Assembly: GCF_020382885.2 (NCBI RefSeq)
Contig: NC_058506.1
Span: forward strand, 10,518,318 to 10,582,317
Source of the DNA: Scatophagus argus
Taxonomy: Eukaryota; Chordata; Actinopteri; Scatophagidae
Direction of reading: 5' to 3'
DNA: 64,000 bases
The translations under genes were made by a program, and so were the position numbers. The notes under the pieces were generated by a model. That model made no database searches. It was not told the DNA's origin and saw only the letters and a program-made list of their open reading frames with translations. Below are positions 1 to 28,438 of the stretch, one piece after another. Position 1 is the first letter of the stretch; each line of letters opens with the position of its first letter.

Positions 1-413
1 TTCTTCAAGAAAAATATAAATAGATATGGGACAGAACAGCTGATTGTGGAAGCTGCTTTTCAAATGGTACAAATTTGACTGGCAGTAACTGGCTCTTCTG
101 AAAGCAGAAAAACGAGCCCTGATACCCCTGATTGTGAATTACAGCATAAAACAAAGTTTTGAAAAAGGTTTTGTCTATTTATGTTCTTGTCAATCTTTGT
201 TATATTCTCAGAATCTCTTTGTGAATGTGGTCCCTGTTGATAAAATAAACAGCACTCCAATTAATTTACTTGCTGATTTTTCAAGCTCTGGATCTGAGGC
301 ACTAGATCATGGTATATTATATGAGTGTGTGTGTAGATGTGTGAGTATATTTGAGGGGTAGGGGTCAGGGTGTTAATATATCATAATTGGGTGGGCAGGG
401 TGATGACAAAACT
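1..413. other. 3' flank of pdha1, no gene seen
   Basis: This stretch lies downstream of the pdha1 stop codon, which is on the minus strand, and should hold its 3' untranslated region. I see no canonical polyadenylation hexamer on the minus strand here, so the transcript may end beyond the window edge or use a variant signal. The short open frames have no recognisable protein features and no splice-phase support. Confidence 0.5.
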
Positions 414-5794
<5,381 letters not shown>

Positions 5795-5860
5795 CTTTCC
5801 TCTGCTCGCTCACTCCAATCCCTGCACCGCACGGCTCCGTCCTTCTGTCATGTTCTGTCC

Positions 5861-7122
5861 TTCCGGTTCCACTGCTCTTCTTCTACGTCTTCAATATCGG
5901 CAGCAAACACGCTGCTGCCACCCCTTCTCCTCCGGTGGGTCTGTTACAACACATGTATGAAAGAATAAGAAATCAAATTTCAATTCTAGACCTTTTTCAT
6001 TTTTATATGAGTCAATTCAAGCCAATAATAATGAAAAATGAAAAAAATTAAAATTAAAATTAAAAAGAAATGATGTCTGCAGAGGATTAATGTTATGTGG
6101 GCTGTAAATAAATGTTATTTTTGTCTGCCAAACAGTCTGCCCAGCCCCAGACAGACTAAACTAGTTAGCTGCCTTTTACACCTCCTGTCAACATCAAATA
6201 GCATTAATGCTAACATAACAAAGTATTGCAGAACAATCTCTGAGCCAGCAGATTCTGCAGTCTGATTGGACATCTCTCAGCTACGATGAGGGCCTGAGGT
6301 AATACTTACTTTGTTGCCTACACTGGAGACCCTGTCTCCTTGAGGCTTGTTTGTCATGCATGCAATCTGTTTTTTGGGACTGCAGGAAAGGTGCCATGTG
6401 TAGTCTGTAGTAAGCACTTCAGCATTGGGAACCACAGTTCATTTTATCCCCAGGGGCCTAATCTATCTGCTACCACTTTAACCAGATATTACATTTGATG
6501 GTTGTTATCCAAAATAGGACAAATATGTGGCCTTACAAATGCTATGGGCCACTGTAATATCTTATCAGGGTTAACCTCATGTGAATAAAACCAAGTTAGG
6601 AAACAGTTATTTGTTAAATTGATATAGGGTGCAAACTGTTGGGCCAATAGGAGAGCACGTACGATTCTGTGTGTTGTCCTTCTGCTTGTCACTGTATCCC
6701 AATCGACTTAAAACTGAGTTAAACGAGGTTTGGACTGGGCAGAGCTGTGCGCACAGAGGAAATCTCCTCCATCTACCGGTAATGTGTTGATAGCCTGTGC
6801 AGCCTATCAGGGCGGACTTACGCTGCGACGCACCGTGAGGTCGATCGATAGTAAACTCGATTTTGTGCACATCATCTTTCGGCTCCAGTCCCAGCATCTC
6901 TCTCCTCCATTCAAACAACACTCTCCTGTCCTGCCCCCAATCTCCAGCCTTCGTAATGACCTTCGAGCCATCTAGTTGAGTGGTGTCTGCTTGTTTTGGG
7001 GTTTTTTTGTCTTTCCTCTGCTGTGGAGGGAAGCCTGTGCTGCATCGGCATCACTGCGGAGCGTTTTAGGTGACCGCGGTCCATAGGCTACATTTGGGTG
7101 TATTCTGCCTGTGAGAGCTACA
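5861..7122. promoter_or_regulatory. intergenic region between divergent pdha1 and map7d2
   Basis: About 1.3 kb separates the pdha1 start on the minus strand from the map7d2 start on the plus strand. The two ends should contain the 5' untranslated regions and promoters of the divergent pair. The centre (about 5940-6700) is AT-rich with no open frame I can support. I cannot pinpoint transcription starts from the sequence. Confidence 0.45.
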
Positions 7123-17185
<10,063 letters not shown>

Positions 17186-17239
17186 TCGATAATCTCTCTT
17201 TTTCTCTCCCCTCTCTCTGTCACACACACACACACACAG

Positions 17240-17323
17240 GATGTCACTGTTGAGTATGCGCCCGTGTGTCACTACATTTATGGGAAAAGAGCCATAGAGA
17301 TTGTTGAAAAGAAAAAACTGTAA
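17240..17323 (+). CDS. possible alternative last coding exon of map7d2
   Basis: A CT/CA-rich tract ends in a clean AG at 17239. It is followed by 27 open codons (DVTVEYAPVCHYIYGKRAIE and a KKKL end) and a TAA. Exon 17 holds an in-phase candidate donor, AAT|gttaag, after 17176. Using it would replace the last two residues (VK) of the 17185 form with this tail. The open frame and acceptor are direct observations. Use of this exon, and whether it or the read-through stop is the main form, is inference. Confidence 0.4.
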   Translation, partial: DVTVEYAPVCHYIYGKRAIEIVEKKKL

Positions 17324-19027
17324 ACTGTGACTTGCAATATAAACCCAATATATCTTGTAGTCTAATTACATATCAGCTGACCACTGGATTGATGCATCAA
17401 AGATTTTGTTTTTTCCGTGTGCCTGTATGTGTGTGTCTTTGTGTGCGTGTGTGTGTGTGTGTGTGAGCACACATGAAAAAGGGTCACGGAAAGAAAGTGT
17501 GTCTGGATATGTGAAATAATAACAAAAAAGACAAATATGAGGATTTTGAATATTATAAAGTAAAAAAACAAAACAGTATTGCTGTTTCCTCACTGGTCTG
17601 ACACCTGCTCAGGGCGCTCATGACAGCACTTGTACAGGCAAGACCGTTTCAGTTTCATAGTGCTACTTTAGCAATAGTACTATGAAACTATAGTAGTACT
17701 TCTTTCTAGGTAATGTTATCCCTGCATGTGTTGATGATTGATTTGGTTGGAATTTAAATGGATTTGTCTAACAAAGTAAAATCCAGCAGGACTCTCAGGA
17801 CCTCTGCAGTCCCTCACTCTTGTTAACCCAACAAGATCAACCATGGCATTGTTCACATTTTTGATTTCATGGCAATGAGATGATTCTCCTTATTCTTCAT
17901 GTTATTTCAGACTGGGACTTTCTAACTGCACGTGAGTGAGAAGGATGATTCCAAAACTGTCAAGATGAATGTTACTGCACATTAAAAAAAAAAAAAAAAA
18001 ATCATGGCATCAGCAGAGATGATGATACAGTACATTGCTACATGTTTGTTGCAGACTAGAGAGAATGGCTTGGACTCTTGCAAATATACAGTAACTGCAT
18101 TAATGAAAGCTGATTTCACTTTTCACATTTTACAGTGATACTAATTATGGATTTCTGGTTATGAAAATACTGACAACTGAGCAACTTCATGTCATTTAAA
18201 AATTATGTGTGCCTTGCTACGTAAAAGATTTCCAAGACACAATGCTAATAGATGCATTTATCTATTAGTCCTAGATTCAAATCAATAGATTTTTAGCCAT
18301 TGATATATAAGACTGAAGTGCACTAGGGCAGGAATGTTTGCTTAACAATCAACTTGTAAGTATCTCTGTAGCTATAAAGATGCTGTGACGCTGTGTGCTG
18401 TTACAGTGTTTCTCCTTCCATCTTGCTATACTGTGTGGTCCTGTGTAGGAATTAACCAATGGACTCCTTTAACTTCTTGAGCAATTCCTAAAATAACTAC
18501 AAATTTTTTTGAAATTTTCTGTGCTATGTCTAATTGTAATTTTGGTAAAGATGCCTTATGAGGGGCTGATTGGTTACTGGGTTTTAATGTCGGTCTTCTG
18601 GCTGTGTATGTCCATCCTTTCTGTTTTGTATTGTTGTGTGTGACCTGTAATACTTGAACCTCGGTTTGAAACACATCATTTCCGTCATGCTGCAAATTAT
18701 GCCCACAGCTTGTACACATTGTCATGTCACTTATAAAGTGACATTAATGTTCCTGAGACAATAGAAAGCCTGGTGTTTTACTGTCTTAAGTAATCATATG
18801 TCTGTAAGTTACATGTAGTATTTGAAATTTAGGATTTCCTGTGTGTTTTGCATATTTAAACACGACTGTTTGTTTGTTTGTTTTTGGCAAAGGGGACCGA
18901 TTTTAAGAAAAGGCATATTAATATAAAGAAATGATAAGTCTGTCACAGTCAGCTTGATACCTTAAGTTATGTAATTTCTTCAGACATTGCGCATGGTTAG
19001 CATGATCATAACTTTGTTATCAGAAAC

Positions 19028-19033
19028 AATAAA
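19028..19033 (+). terminator. polyadenylation signal AATAAA (map7d2)
   Basis: This is a canonical hexamer about 1.85 kb after the map7d2 stop, followed by a T-rich downstream element near 19051. The next gene on the same strand begins about 500 bases further on. Confidence 0.6.
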
Positions 19034-19559
19034 ATGTAAAACTATAAACTCTTTTTTTGCTTATGTTTGTGTTATTAAGCACTGAACTTGTGGGAAAGCT
19101 GATTAAATCTGGAACACACTCATGAAATAGGATGAATAGAGAAACAAAGGCCGTTAGAATAAAGAGATAAAGAATGAGATGTTCAAAGAAAGAAACCACA
19201 AAGACAGACCGATGATAGTTTAGTTGTTACAGACAGATAAAATTAATGCAGTCTACAGCAGCCCTGTATTGAACCCTTCAGTACTTTCCTAAAGTTTATA
19301 AGGTGTTGTTTCAACTTTAAGTAATAATAATATCCATACACATATCCAGGGATCACTCTGTTCATCAGTCAGTTTTTCTTATTGGTGTGTCAGCTGGGTC
19401 CATCAGAAAACCCATGGTATGACTCACTGACAGGTCTTTCTGAGAGGACACATATAATATAATAATTATATTTTTAAAGATGACGGCGGTCGGGGTCATT
19501 CAAGCAGCCTGCGTCGACTATGGCGTCAACGTGTAGTTCACACTCCGAGGCAGTAGGTG

Positions 19560-19667
19560 GCACTTCAGTTTGGTTGTAAAATGTTTGAAGGGCGAAGGAG
19601 TTGCGACGAGTGAGAACAGCTCGACTGTGTCGCACTTAGCCGTAGTGTAATCGACGGTAGGTGTTTG
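19560..19667 (+). promoter_or_regulatory. 5' untranslated exon and promoter region of the next gene
   Basis: A CpG-containing segment ends in gtgtttg|gtaagt, a strong donor at 19668. No start codon is used here. The first coding exon follows an acceptor at 21003. The segment just upstream (19477-19545) is GC-rich relative to its surroundings and contains aaagatgacggcgg, a near-match to the YY1 core. The 5' limit of the exon is not determined. Confidence 0.5.
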
Positions 19668-21023
19668 GTAAGTAGGTGATTTATTGACTGAAGCTGCACT
19701 TAATCGTTGTCAAACACATCATTCGGGATTTATGTTGTTATTTTACTGATTTATTCGTTTTGTTTTATGAATGTCATTTTCTCTGCGTCCAACGGCGTGG
19801 CAAACGAAATACCAGGGCTTGCTAACTCGCCTTAGCAGACTTAGCAGACTTAGCACTAAGATAAGGTTGTTAGCGTTAACTCGACCTGTATTTCAACGTT
19901 TCTGTTGCTAAATGTAAATCAGACCAGAGACCTTGCTGTAGGATACGTTACTAACGGCACATCAGTCTAGTCTAGGATCTGGTTTCCTCAGGGGAAGAAT
20001 GTACTGACCGAGGCGTGTTATTTTCTCAGCCAACTGTTTGTCGCCAAAAATGGAAGCACGATGTGCCCAGATCCTTCACCAGGATTTAAGGATCAGGACT
20101 AAAAGCGAACCGACAGGGAATCCAGAAACATACCCGGCTTAAATAAACAGGTTTAGGTAGACGGTCTTTTGTAATCTTCAGTCGTTTTAATTCTTTATTT
20201 TCTTTTAAAAAACATATGTTATATGAATACAGCGCTTATTCGAGGCCTTACTTTTTCTCTCAGTGATCTTGCGTCTGGAGTTAACTGCTGACTAGGCCAT
20301 TCTGAATAAAGTATTTTGGACGCTAATCTGTCCCCACGCTCGCCAGGAATAGTTGCCAAGCCGAACCTCGTAGCCGATTTAGTCCACCATGCGGAAATGT
20401 GTTCTTTGTGTGTTTTATTTAGTGTTTTTTTTCTATCCTGTATTGTTGGCCGACTCGAGTCTCACGTTCAGGCTTTTGTGTGTTATCAGTAGAGCGTATT
20501 TAGAAAAAGACGACCAACGTGTGCTGACATTGAGCAGTATGTGTTTTTGCTGTAAGAATCAAAAATACTATGCACAAACGCACTCCATGGGTGTGTTTGT
20601 ACGCTTGGTGTAACAGGCTGATCAGTAATTGGAAAAGAACTTTACGCTCACACAAAACGCCTGAATGGAGACCACTGGAATGCAGTGTTAATTTGTGTGT
20701 TGCGTAATTTCTTTAATCTGTGACAGTATTGAGTAGTTTAAGGTTGATTGACTTTTATCTTTGATTAATGGTTTACATATTGCTGTGGGGTTGGTTTGAG
20801 CAAGATAAGACCTTATCTCTAATGGAAATATGCACTTTGTGCCATTGCTTTAGAATGGTTTGAATTTGCTCATTTGGTTTATTACATTATTAATGCTGCC
20901 CACATACTGTACGCTCTTTGCTTTCATACATATTAAGCAGTAGGCCATAGGATAATCAACATTTTCAGTTTTTTACTCTTATAAATTTGTGTTTTGTTCA
21001 TAGATTTTCACTCACTTCTAAAG

Positions 21024-24000
21024 ATGGTCCGACCGCATTTTGGGCCACCACGCTTAAAACCCAGGTAAGGTCTTTTGATCGTGTCACTTTGCAACCAGAT
21101 ACTTACTGATGTAATGATCATGATTGTTTAATTGTTTATTGTAATTACTTTGAATTAGCCCTATGTATTGTAAAACATCTAATATCTCTTTTCTTATGTC
21201 CTATCAGACCTTATGGAGATGGTCATGGCAATGGTCCAAATGAAGGGAACTACAACCCCAGCTCCAGAGGTCGAAGAGATGTCCAGGGCTACCCAGGAAA
21301 GGCCCCTTTTAACTCAAGAGAATCCAGAGGCAGAGGACGGCCCCCAGTTGTCAGAAGAGCCCCCCTGATGGGAGAGCAAAGGGAGCCACGTTTCAATCAC
21401 TGGAGGTCCCCAAATCAGGATTCCTTTCAATCGTACCCTCCCAAAATGGAACCACATCATAGCCAGAGGAGGCCTTCACCATCTAGACCAAACCGCTCCC
21501 CACATATTCCGCATCAGTCATCCTCACGGAGTCCTGCACAAGGATCCCAGAGTCAAAGAGGCCCGCCTTTCCATGGCCACCCCACAGGTCACAGGTCACC
21601 CTCTCCAAGACATTTTCACAGTCACCTCGCTGACAGGAGGCAAGGCTCCACGGCACCCTACCAGGGATCTTTCAGGGGCCATAAACGGCAGCCAGGTTTT
21701 CTGCATCAGGAGCACCGGAGTCGTGACCCTCGTGAGAATTACAGTCCCAGAGAAAGGCCCCATGAGCACTCAGGTCATGGCATGAAGCGCTGGAACGAGG
21801 CTGGAGCATTCTCTCATCCACACAATGGAGAACACGGACCCTCTGGGTCACAGAGGAGTCCCAGAGAGATCCATGGGAGAGGCTCTATGCCAGAGAGGTA
21901 CAGGAGTGAAGCAACAATCCCAGCTGGGTAAAATTATTAAAGAGGAGGCCTGAAGCTGGCCGAGTATTCCCAATCACAGGGGTCATAATGATTACCTCTA
22001 CTCTGCCCCAGCTCGTAGTTATTAGAGGGGATTAATGGGGTCTGGTGTATGTGGGTTCACCTGCGAGCGAGAGGAGTGTTACATCTGTAATTGCTATACT
22101 TCTCCTACCTTTTTCATTCTGTCATGGCATTATAATGGGGCTGCATTAAGATAAAAGTTAAAAGTTCCACCTCCCACTTAACATGGCAATGGATCTGTCA
22201 TTGTAATGATTTCTCTATTGTTTGATGGATATGCAGGTGGTCATCTGAGCACGACTCCAGACGTCAGCGTGGCCCGGTGGAGAGGCAGGCCAGCAGATCC
22301 CACAGTAGAGAGAGGGCACAAGATGTCCCTCAACTGCCCCCTTTCAGATCCCCCTCATGGAAAGGAGGTCCATCACCATCATCCTCCTACCACAGAAGCC
22401 CTCAGGAGAGGCAAGTGGTAGGACCCCGCAAGAGGAGGATATCAAACATCAGCATGCCTTCCTCAGACCCTGCCCTGGAGCATGGTAATCCAAAACACCC
22501 CAGGAGAGAGAGACCCCAGCTTCTCAGTATTCCCAGGCCATTTAGTGGTAGACCTTTGGCTCTTAGGGATAAAAGTTGCCTGTTAAAGAGCAGACAGTTT
22601 CGAGCAGAGTCTCTCATGAAGCTCAGATTACCTCCATATGTTAAAGCCAGGCCTCGTCTGGGCGACGCTGCCCCACGAGGAAATGTCAACTCTGTTCTTG
22701 CAATCAGGAAGAAACGTTTCCAGTCAAACCCTAACCCCCTGAAAAAGCTGGAACCAAGGGGAGCAAAACCCCAACAGTCACCCTCGAAAGAAGAAAGCAG
22801 TGCCAGCAAGTCTTCAAGAGACTCTGATACAGGCAAAGAACAGGTGGAGTCCCGCCGGTCCTTGAACACACACAGGTACGGTATTTTCCTTCTAGCACTG
22901 TTCGCAGGGGCTTGATGATGATTAGGAGATCAAGAAAGAATGTCTCTATGTGAAGGTGGTGCCAGCTGTGGAAAATGGAGAATTCGTGATGAGCTAAATG
23001 TGCAACACTGATTCAGTTGATGAAAAGCTACAAAGGTTTTCGAATGCCTCCCTGTCTGCGTGCTTCCCCTGTTTCAGAATATCGTCCTATCAAGTGAGCT
23101 GAAGAGAAAGTGCTAAGTTAAGCACCATATCAATAAAGCCAGCCTGTTTTTGAAGCCTCATCTTTAATGTCGTTGATGAGGAGTGTGGAAAATTAGTTGG
23201 TCTGTGCTGTTGAAGGAGTATCCGCATGGTAAGCTTGAAAGAAATGCTCTTCAGCATGTTGTGAAGACCCCTTCATCTTTGATAGAAAACAAAAGCAAAC
23301 TGAAGCTGAAATTACAACATATAATGTAAAACAGCATCTGTGTAAGGAAACTGAGGACCTGAAGAGGACTCCACTTAACATGATGTAAATTGAAATCACC
23401 TTGCCGCCCCTTTTCAAGTTATTGACAACATGTCAGCCATGCATGGATCTTGGAAAAGAGATGCTTCAAATGAATATCAACGTTGAATGGTGACTGTTCA
23501 CTGCACTAACTGACAAATGAGACAGCCAAGTCACCCGTGAAGTGGCGTATGTGGTCATGGAATTTCCAAAAACAAAGTTAGTCTGTGCTGTGACACTCTG
23601 AGTTACATTTAAATATAACCACTATGACAAAGTGGACCAAAAAAAGCCACGACACAGTGAAGAGGAATCCCTGTTGCTGAAGGACATTACTGGCTCATCA
23701 GAGTTAATTGACAAAGTGCACCTGCAGTCATTTTCACTGATAAATTATAGATATTTCTGACTCCAGTGTTAATGCACATTAAATCAATGAAATGAAGTGT
23801 CTTTCTAAAACTCAAGATTGGCTAGAAATAAGACTTAAAATTTTTAAAGTTAAAAATCAAGACAGAATTCAGCAAACAGTCACCATGGTAAGGAATTTTA
23901 ATCTTCACGATTTAATGTGGGTGCGAAGCTGTATGTACGCATGCATTATAAACCAGAAGCACAGCCCAACACAGAAGTGGCTTGTCAGAATTTTCACCAC

Positions 24001-26788
24001 CTCAAGGGTGAGACTTTGTGACTGGTGCTGGACCATTCCCATCCGGCTGAACTACAGCTATACAGTGTGTCTACGTACTGGAGTTTTCTACTTCGCTGCA
24101 GTCCCGCAAACGTCAAGGATGAACTCACATTCATCAAGCATTGGCCATGTCAAAGCTTTTTCAGGAGTAAAACCTGCGACCATAGAGCTACTACATGGCC
24201 ACCTCTATTTTAATTATACCAACAATGCCTGTAGTCATACAGGCCATTTTGAATGGCTGAAGCAAAATAATGTATGAAGTGGCTGAGAACACAAAGCAAG
24301 ACTACGTCAATGGAAAAGACAAACGGGGTAAAAGATGGATTCCCTCAGTGGTCTGAGTTCCAACTTGATACTGCATGGGAACAGAAGCAAGATCAGTTTG
24401 GTCTTTGCAGTCTTACCATACCACCGTATTCTGCTGTCAGGCTGGACCCAGAGGTCAGCATGTGCTGTCATGTCTAATCTGACATGTGAACCTAAATGTA
24501 GATGTGCCTCATCAGTCTGAGAGAAATCAGCATTTTCAGTAGCTGCACTACAAGACTAATGCGGCCAATGCGCATCAGCCTGCAAAGACACTGGCAAAGT
24601 GTGTTGGACAAAAGATGTTGTTAGTCCCTTCTCAGCTCTTTATTCCATTGAAACTTACATGAAGAGGAAAGGAGCCCTGTGCTTGTTTCAGTTCCTGTTT
24701 CTTCTGCACAGTCAATCAGTTGATCGTCTTTATTAAATCCCTTCCTTTTCCAATGCCCCAAATTGTATGAGTGGGAGATCTGAAGGAAAAGTTGTCTTGA
24801 AACTTGGACCTGTCCTTGGTCGGACACACACTCTGGATCATCTCTTTAAGCCACCTCAGTTCTGGAGAAGAAGCTGTTAAGGTGATGCAATCACCAAACC
24901 TGTTCGTGTTCAGCCTTTCACTTCAGAACTTCACGTCCCACCAAGACTCAGATCTCATTCTACACTACAACGATGTGCATCCTTTGAAGCTGTTTGGATG
25001 ATGAAAATGAAGGAACAACAAGGAATGGCCTTAAGACAAAACCTTCTGAAGTTCGGTCCGACCGTAAAGAAAAAAAAATGAATATAAAAAAGCATTGTTC
25101 TCCTGTGCCTCTGAGAGAGGGATGATTGAAGATTTGGTGATGTGATCTAGACCCATATCTTAAAGTTCTCTCCCAGATTTGGCTGAGTAAATGGAGAGCT
25201 CAGATTCATTCAGGGTACAAAAGTAGGAGTAAAGAAGCGTGGACATTCCGTGATTTTTTGTAAGTACCCATATGTGATGCGTAGCTTTATGATCATTTGC
25301 CTGCAAAACAGTGCTGCTCATTACTGCTTTAAATTACATTACTTGTAAGAGCTGACAGGATGATTTTTTTATTTTCATACTTGCAGTCTGTTCCTTTTAA
25401 TCGCTGGTAACCTGAATGATGTGATGTTAATGTTTGCAGGCTACATTTAAAATGTTCATACACTGGCATAAGCCTCACATGTTGCTTGGCTAAGAATGCT
25501 GATTGACACTGCCTCCACTGATCTCTCCTCAGGTCTTCTCCCATAGAGAAACGAGACCTTGTTGTTTTGTCCCACTGGGACTCCTCCTCTAAGGACGGCT
25601 CGCCTCCGAAAGCTCACAGTCCAAAACCGAAGACTGGTTAGTTGTTTTTGCCATCTCCTGTATCATAGCGGTCCAGAGGCTCTTATCTGTTGTGCAACTG
25701 TTTTGTTTCCGTGTCTCGTCACCTAACGTTCCTTTATTGTTCTTTAAGTTTGAACTTTGTATGATACATTTTTTAAGTTTCTGCTTTAGGATTTATCCCT
25801 TGTCTTCTTTTGTGAAAACGCTGTTCAGATGCAGACGCCACCGCGAACAACCGACTGTCAAGGATGAATGATTCCAGATCATCGCCTGAAGACCGAAAAC
25901 GGAGCTATTTGGATAAGAGGATGTTTAGGTACATGTCACACAGTCTGTTTTCTCAGTGTTTCATACAAGATTCTGCATCATTTGGAAGTGTGGTCTTTTC
26001 CAGTGTGTCCAGTTTCTGATATTACTTTATTATTATCGCAGACCATTTAATATGATGCAGGACAACCACAGAAGTGGGAAGCCCTTCAGGAGACCAGGAC
26101 CCGGCCCCATGCAGGTGCGTGAAACACATGCTGTAGAGAGACTATGCGGAGCTCCTGCATTTGTCTATGATATTTCACAGTGAATTACTGCGGTGAATGT
26201 GCAATGGTCAAAAGCAGTAGGTAAAAATATTAAATGGAATGGAGTATACTGTCAGCAAAAGTTTGCAGCTATATCAAGAAATAGTAGTATTATTTTGTTT
26301 TCAGCCTGTTGAGGCAGGAAGATCAAAAGCTCTTGTAAACTGCTTTTTCAGCTTTCTGGCTGTGTATTGGCCTCAATACCTGGAGCTGTGCAATTATATT
26401 TGAACTCTTAACTGTGAATGACAAATCTATCAACTGGCTCACTGAACGTACTCAGCCTTCACTCTTGTGGTTTTCAGAGACCAAAAGTCACTGGTGGTCT
26501 GAGGAGGACAGGCCCTGAACTGTTCGGAAATGTTAGAAGACCACTCATGGTATGCATAACCTCTTCAGTAGTCACTCGGTTTCTCCAGGAACGACTCACC
26601 GACTGCTATCTAAACAACTCACATATGGATTTCTTGTGTTTCTTAAGGAGACCTTAGTGCCACGACCGTTCCCAAATCAGAGGCCAGTGTTCAGAAAAAG
26701 CCAAAGTATCATGTCCAAGTACCGCACCATGAGAGTGATGCGTCAGCGTCCGCCATACAACCGAGGACCCAACCAACAGCGCTGGTGA
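21024..26788 (+). CDS. Arg/Ser/Pro-rich nuclear-type protein, bclaf3 candidate by position
   Basis: Eight coding exons join in phase: 21024-21064, 21208-21927, 22237-22875, 25533-25636, 25829-25928, 26042-26114, 26478-26549, 26648-26788. They give about 629 residues. An alternative donor for the second exon lies at 21898, also in phase. The protein begins [15 protein letters not shown]. It is highly basic and rich in R, S, P, G and H, with many RSP and RRP clusters. It has no membrane segment, signal peptide or enzyme motif, and ends NRGPNQQRW. This composition fits an RNA-processing or chromatin protein. I do not recognise the family from sequence alone. The assignment to bclaf3 (CXorf23) rests on its lying between map7d2 and an sh3kbp1-type gene, same strand, as I recall for human Xp22. 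Intron 3 is 2.66 kb and could conceal an exon, although the flanking phases match without one. Confidence 0.6.
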
Positions 26789-27471
26789 CGTGCTCTAGTG
26801 AGTTACCGTGATGTGATGGCTGTGAGGGAGCATCATGACAAATTCAGTCAGCTGAATGTTTGTCCACCTTCAGTTATAGCTGCATTTGTCATTCATCTTC
26901 CAAAATCTTCAAAGCAATGTTGTATTCAGAAGGAACTGTTTTCTTGACCTCTTGGCACAGGTCCCACATTTGGCAGACATGATACAGGAAAACATGGAAT
27001 AACGTCGTCTCTGCTGGATGGACTGCACAATTTTTTTCTCCCTGCAATCCCATCCTGCCTGTATATTGTGGGAGTTTTGTTGCTTACTTTTGTTCTCTGC
27101 TACAAGTGTTTCAGTTGAGTTTTTGAAATACTGTGGCACTTTTTGTTTTAGAATATTTGTAACATATTTACATTATACTGTCCTGTTTTTTTCTGGTGTG
27201 TAATTATTTAGGACTTTCTGCTTGTTTATATTGCAGTCTTCATTTTACAGAAATAGTTTTAGCATTTTTTTTTTGTTGACCAGCAGTAGTTGATGTAAAA
27301 TCCATGAAATATTTACTTTAATCTCACCTTTTATTGTTTGTGAAGATCTGTCACCAGATATTTGATTAATCATGGGTGTTTTGTTTAGAAACTGCAGCTT
27401 GTTGAAAGAGAATTCGGTTCTACTTGTAAAACTTGCATAATCACATGTTCAGTTTGTTGTTGGAGACTTGA

Positions 27472-27477
27472 AATAAA
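27472..27477 (+). terminator. polyadenylation signal AATAAA (bclaf3-candidate gene)
   Basis: This is a canonical hexamer about 680 bases after the stop codon at 26788, in an AT-rich 3' untranslated region, followed by a TGT-rich stretch. Confidence 0.6.
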
Positions 27478-27929
27478 ACTGGATTTAACACACTCTGTAT
27501 GAGCTTAGCCTGTTTTGCTTGTAGATTTGAACAAAGGGAAGAATCACTTCATCCATAGTGCCCTTTTTAGAAATCATTAACCTGTAATGCAGGATTTTCT
27601 CAACCTTATTATAATGCTGGTAGATCAGTTTTTATGTCCCCAAACTTAAAGTAAAATTTGAAAAATGTTGCAGTTTATTAATATTCTTTATTTAGTAGCA
27701 TTATTACCTAAATTAGAGAGAATCTGTCTTCACACAGTTTTAATGATTGCCTTGATTTATTGTTACGTGCTGCTCAGTGTCATGAAATATGAAATGATTT
27801 CAGAGTGTTACAGAATTATACTCACGCACTTAAGTATTGCAGTTAACCATAAGTTGGAGGAATCAAAAGACAGAGTTTTGAAATAGCATGGTCAAAATTA
27901 AGCAATAGCTGTTGATACCCTCACTTTAT

Positions 27930-28172
27930 TTCCCTAGTGCGGGACAAGCTCCAAAAACACTGGATCCTGCATTTCCCATAGTGCATTTCAACAGCATATT
28001 TCTCTCGTGTGCGCACACACACAGACACGACCTGATGGCATCATCAGGGTAATGTTTTTCAAACAGTCTCCCTCCGGGGCCACAGAGGACATTTTACAGC
28101 TTATTTCACCGAATAATATTCATGTAAGCTGGACTTGATGTGTAAAATCAGTGGAGTGACCCTTTAAACACT
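27930..28172. repeat. probable dispersed teleost repeat
   Basis: The segment contains phrases I associate with a common fish repeat: a block around gccacagaggacattt and the end aaatcagtggagtgaccctt. It has no open frame and lies between two genes. Family and ends are not determined; the match is from memory only. Confidence 0.35.
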
Positions 28173-28438
28173 TCGTTATAACAGATCCTGACTTTTCATA
28201 ATGAATGCAAGTCATCACCCTTGCTGTTATTTTGAGTCTTCCCAGCTGGTACATCAGTTTTTTGTGTAACTGCCCTCCAGCTTGTCTCTTTAAGCTACTC
28301 CCAGCCTTCAGTTTGCCCTTGGCTCTGCCCCTGTGTTATTTGTGAGCGGAGTGGCGCTCCACTCTGTCCTGAGCTAAACTTAGCCCTGACTGTACCGCTC
28401 CTCATCACAACATACTCTGCAGACCACACCGGGTTACA

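Larger units (their letters stand above)
17186..19050 (+). other. map7d2 3' untranslated region
   Basis: About 1.9 kb of AT-rich sequence without a supportable open frame lies between the map7d2 stop and the AATAAA at 19028-19033. It contains the possible alternative last exon near its start and a GT-rich tract near 17440-17464. Confidence 0.6.

Noticed and set aside
23792-24277. 161-codon open frame in the bclaf3-candidate intron
   Set aside because: No recognisable domain, no codon-use or splice support, and the flanking exons join in phase without it.
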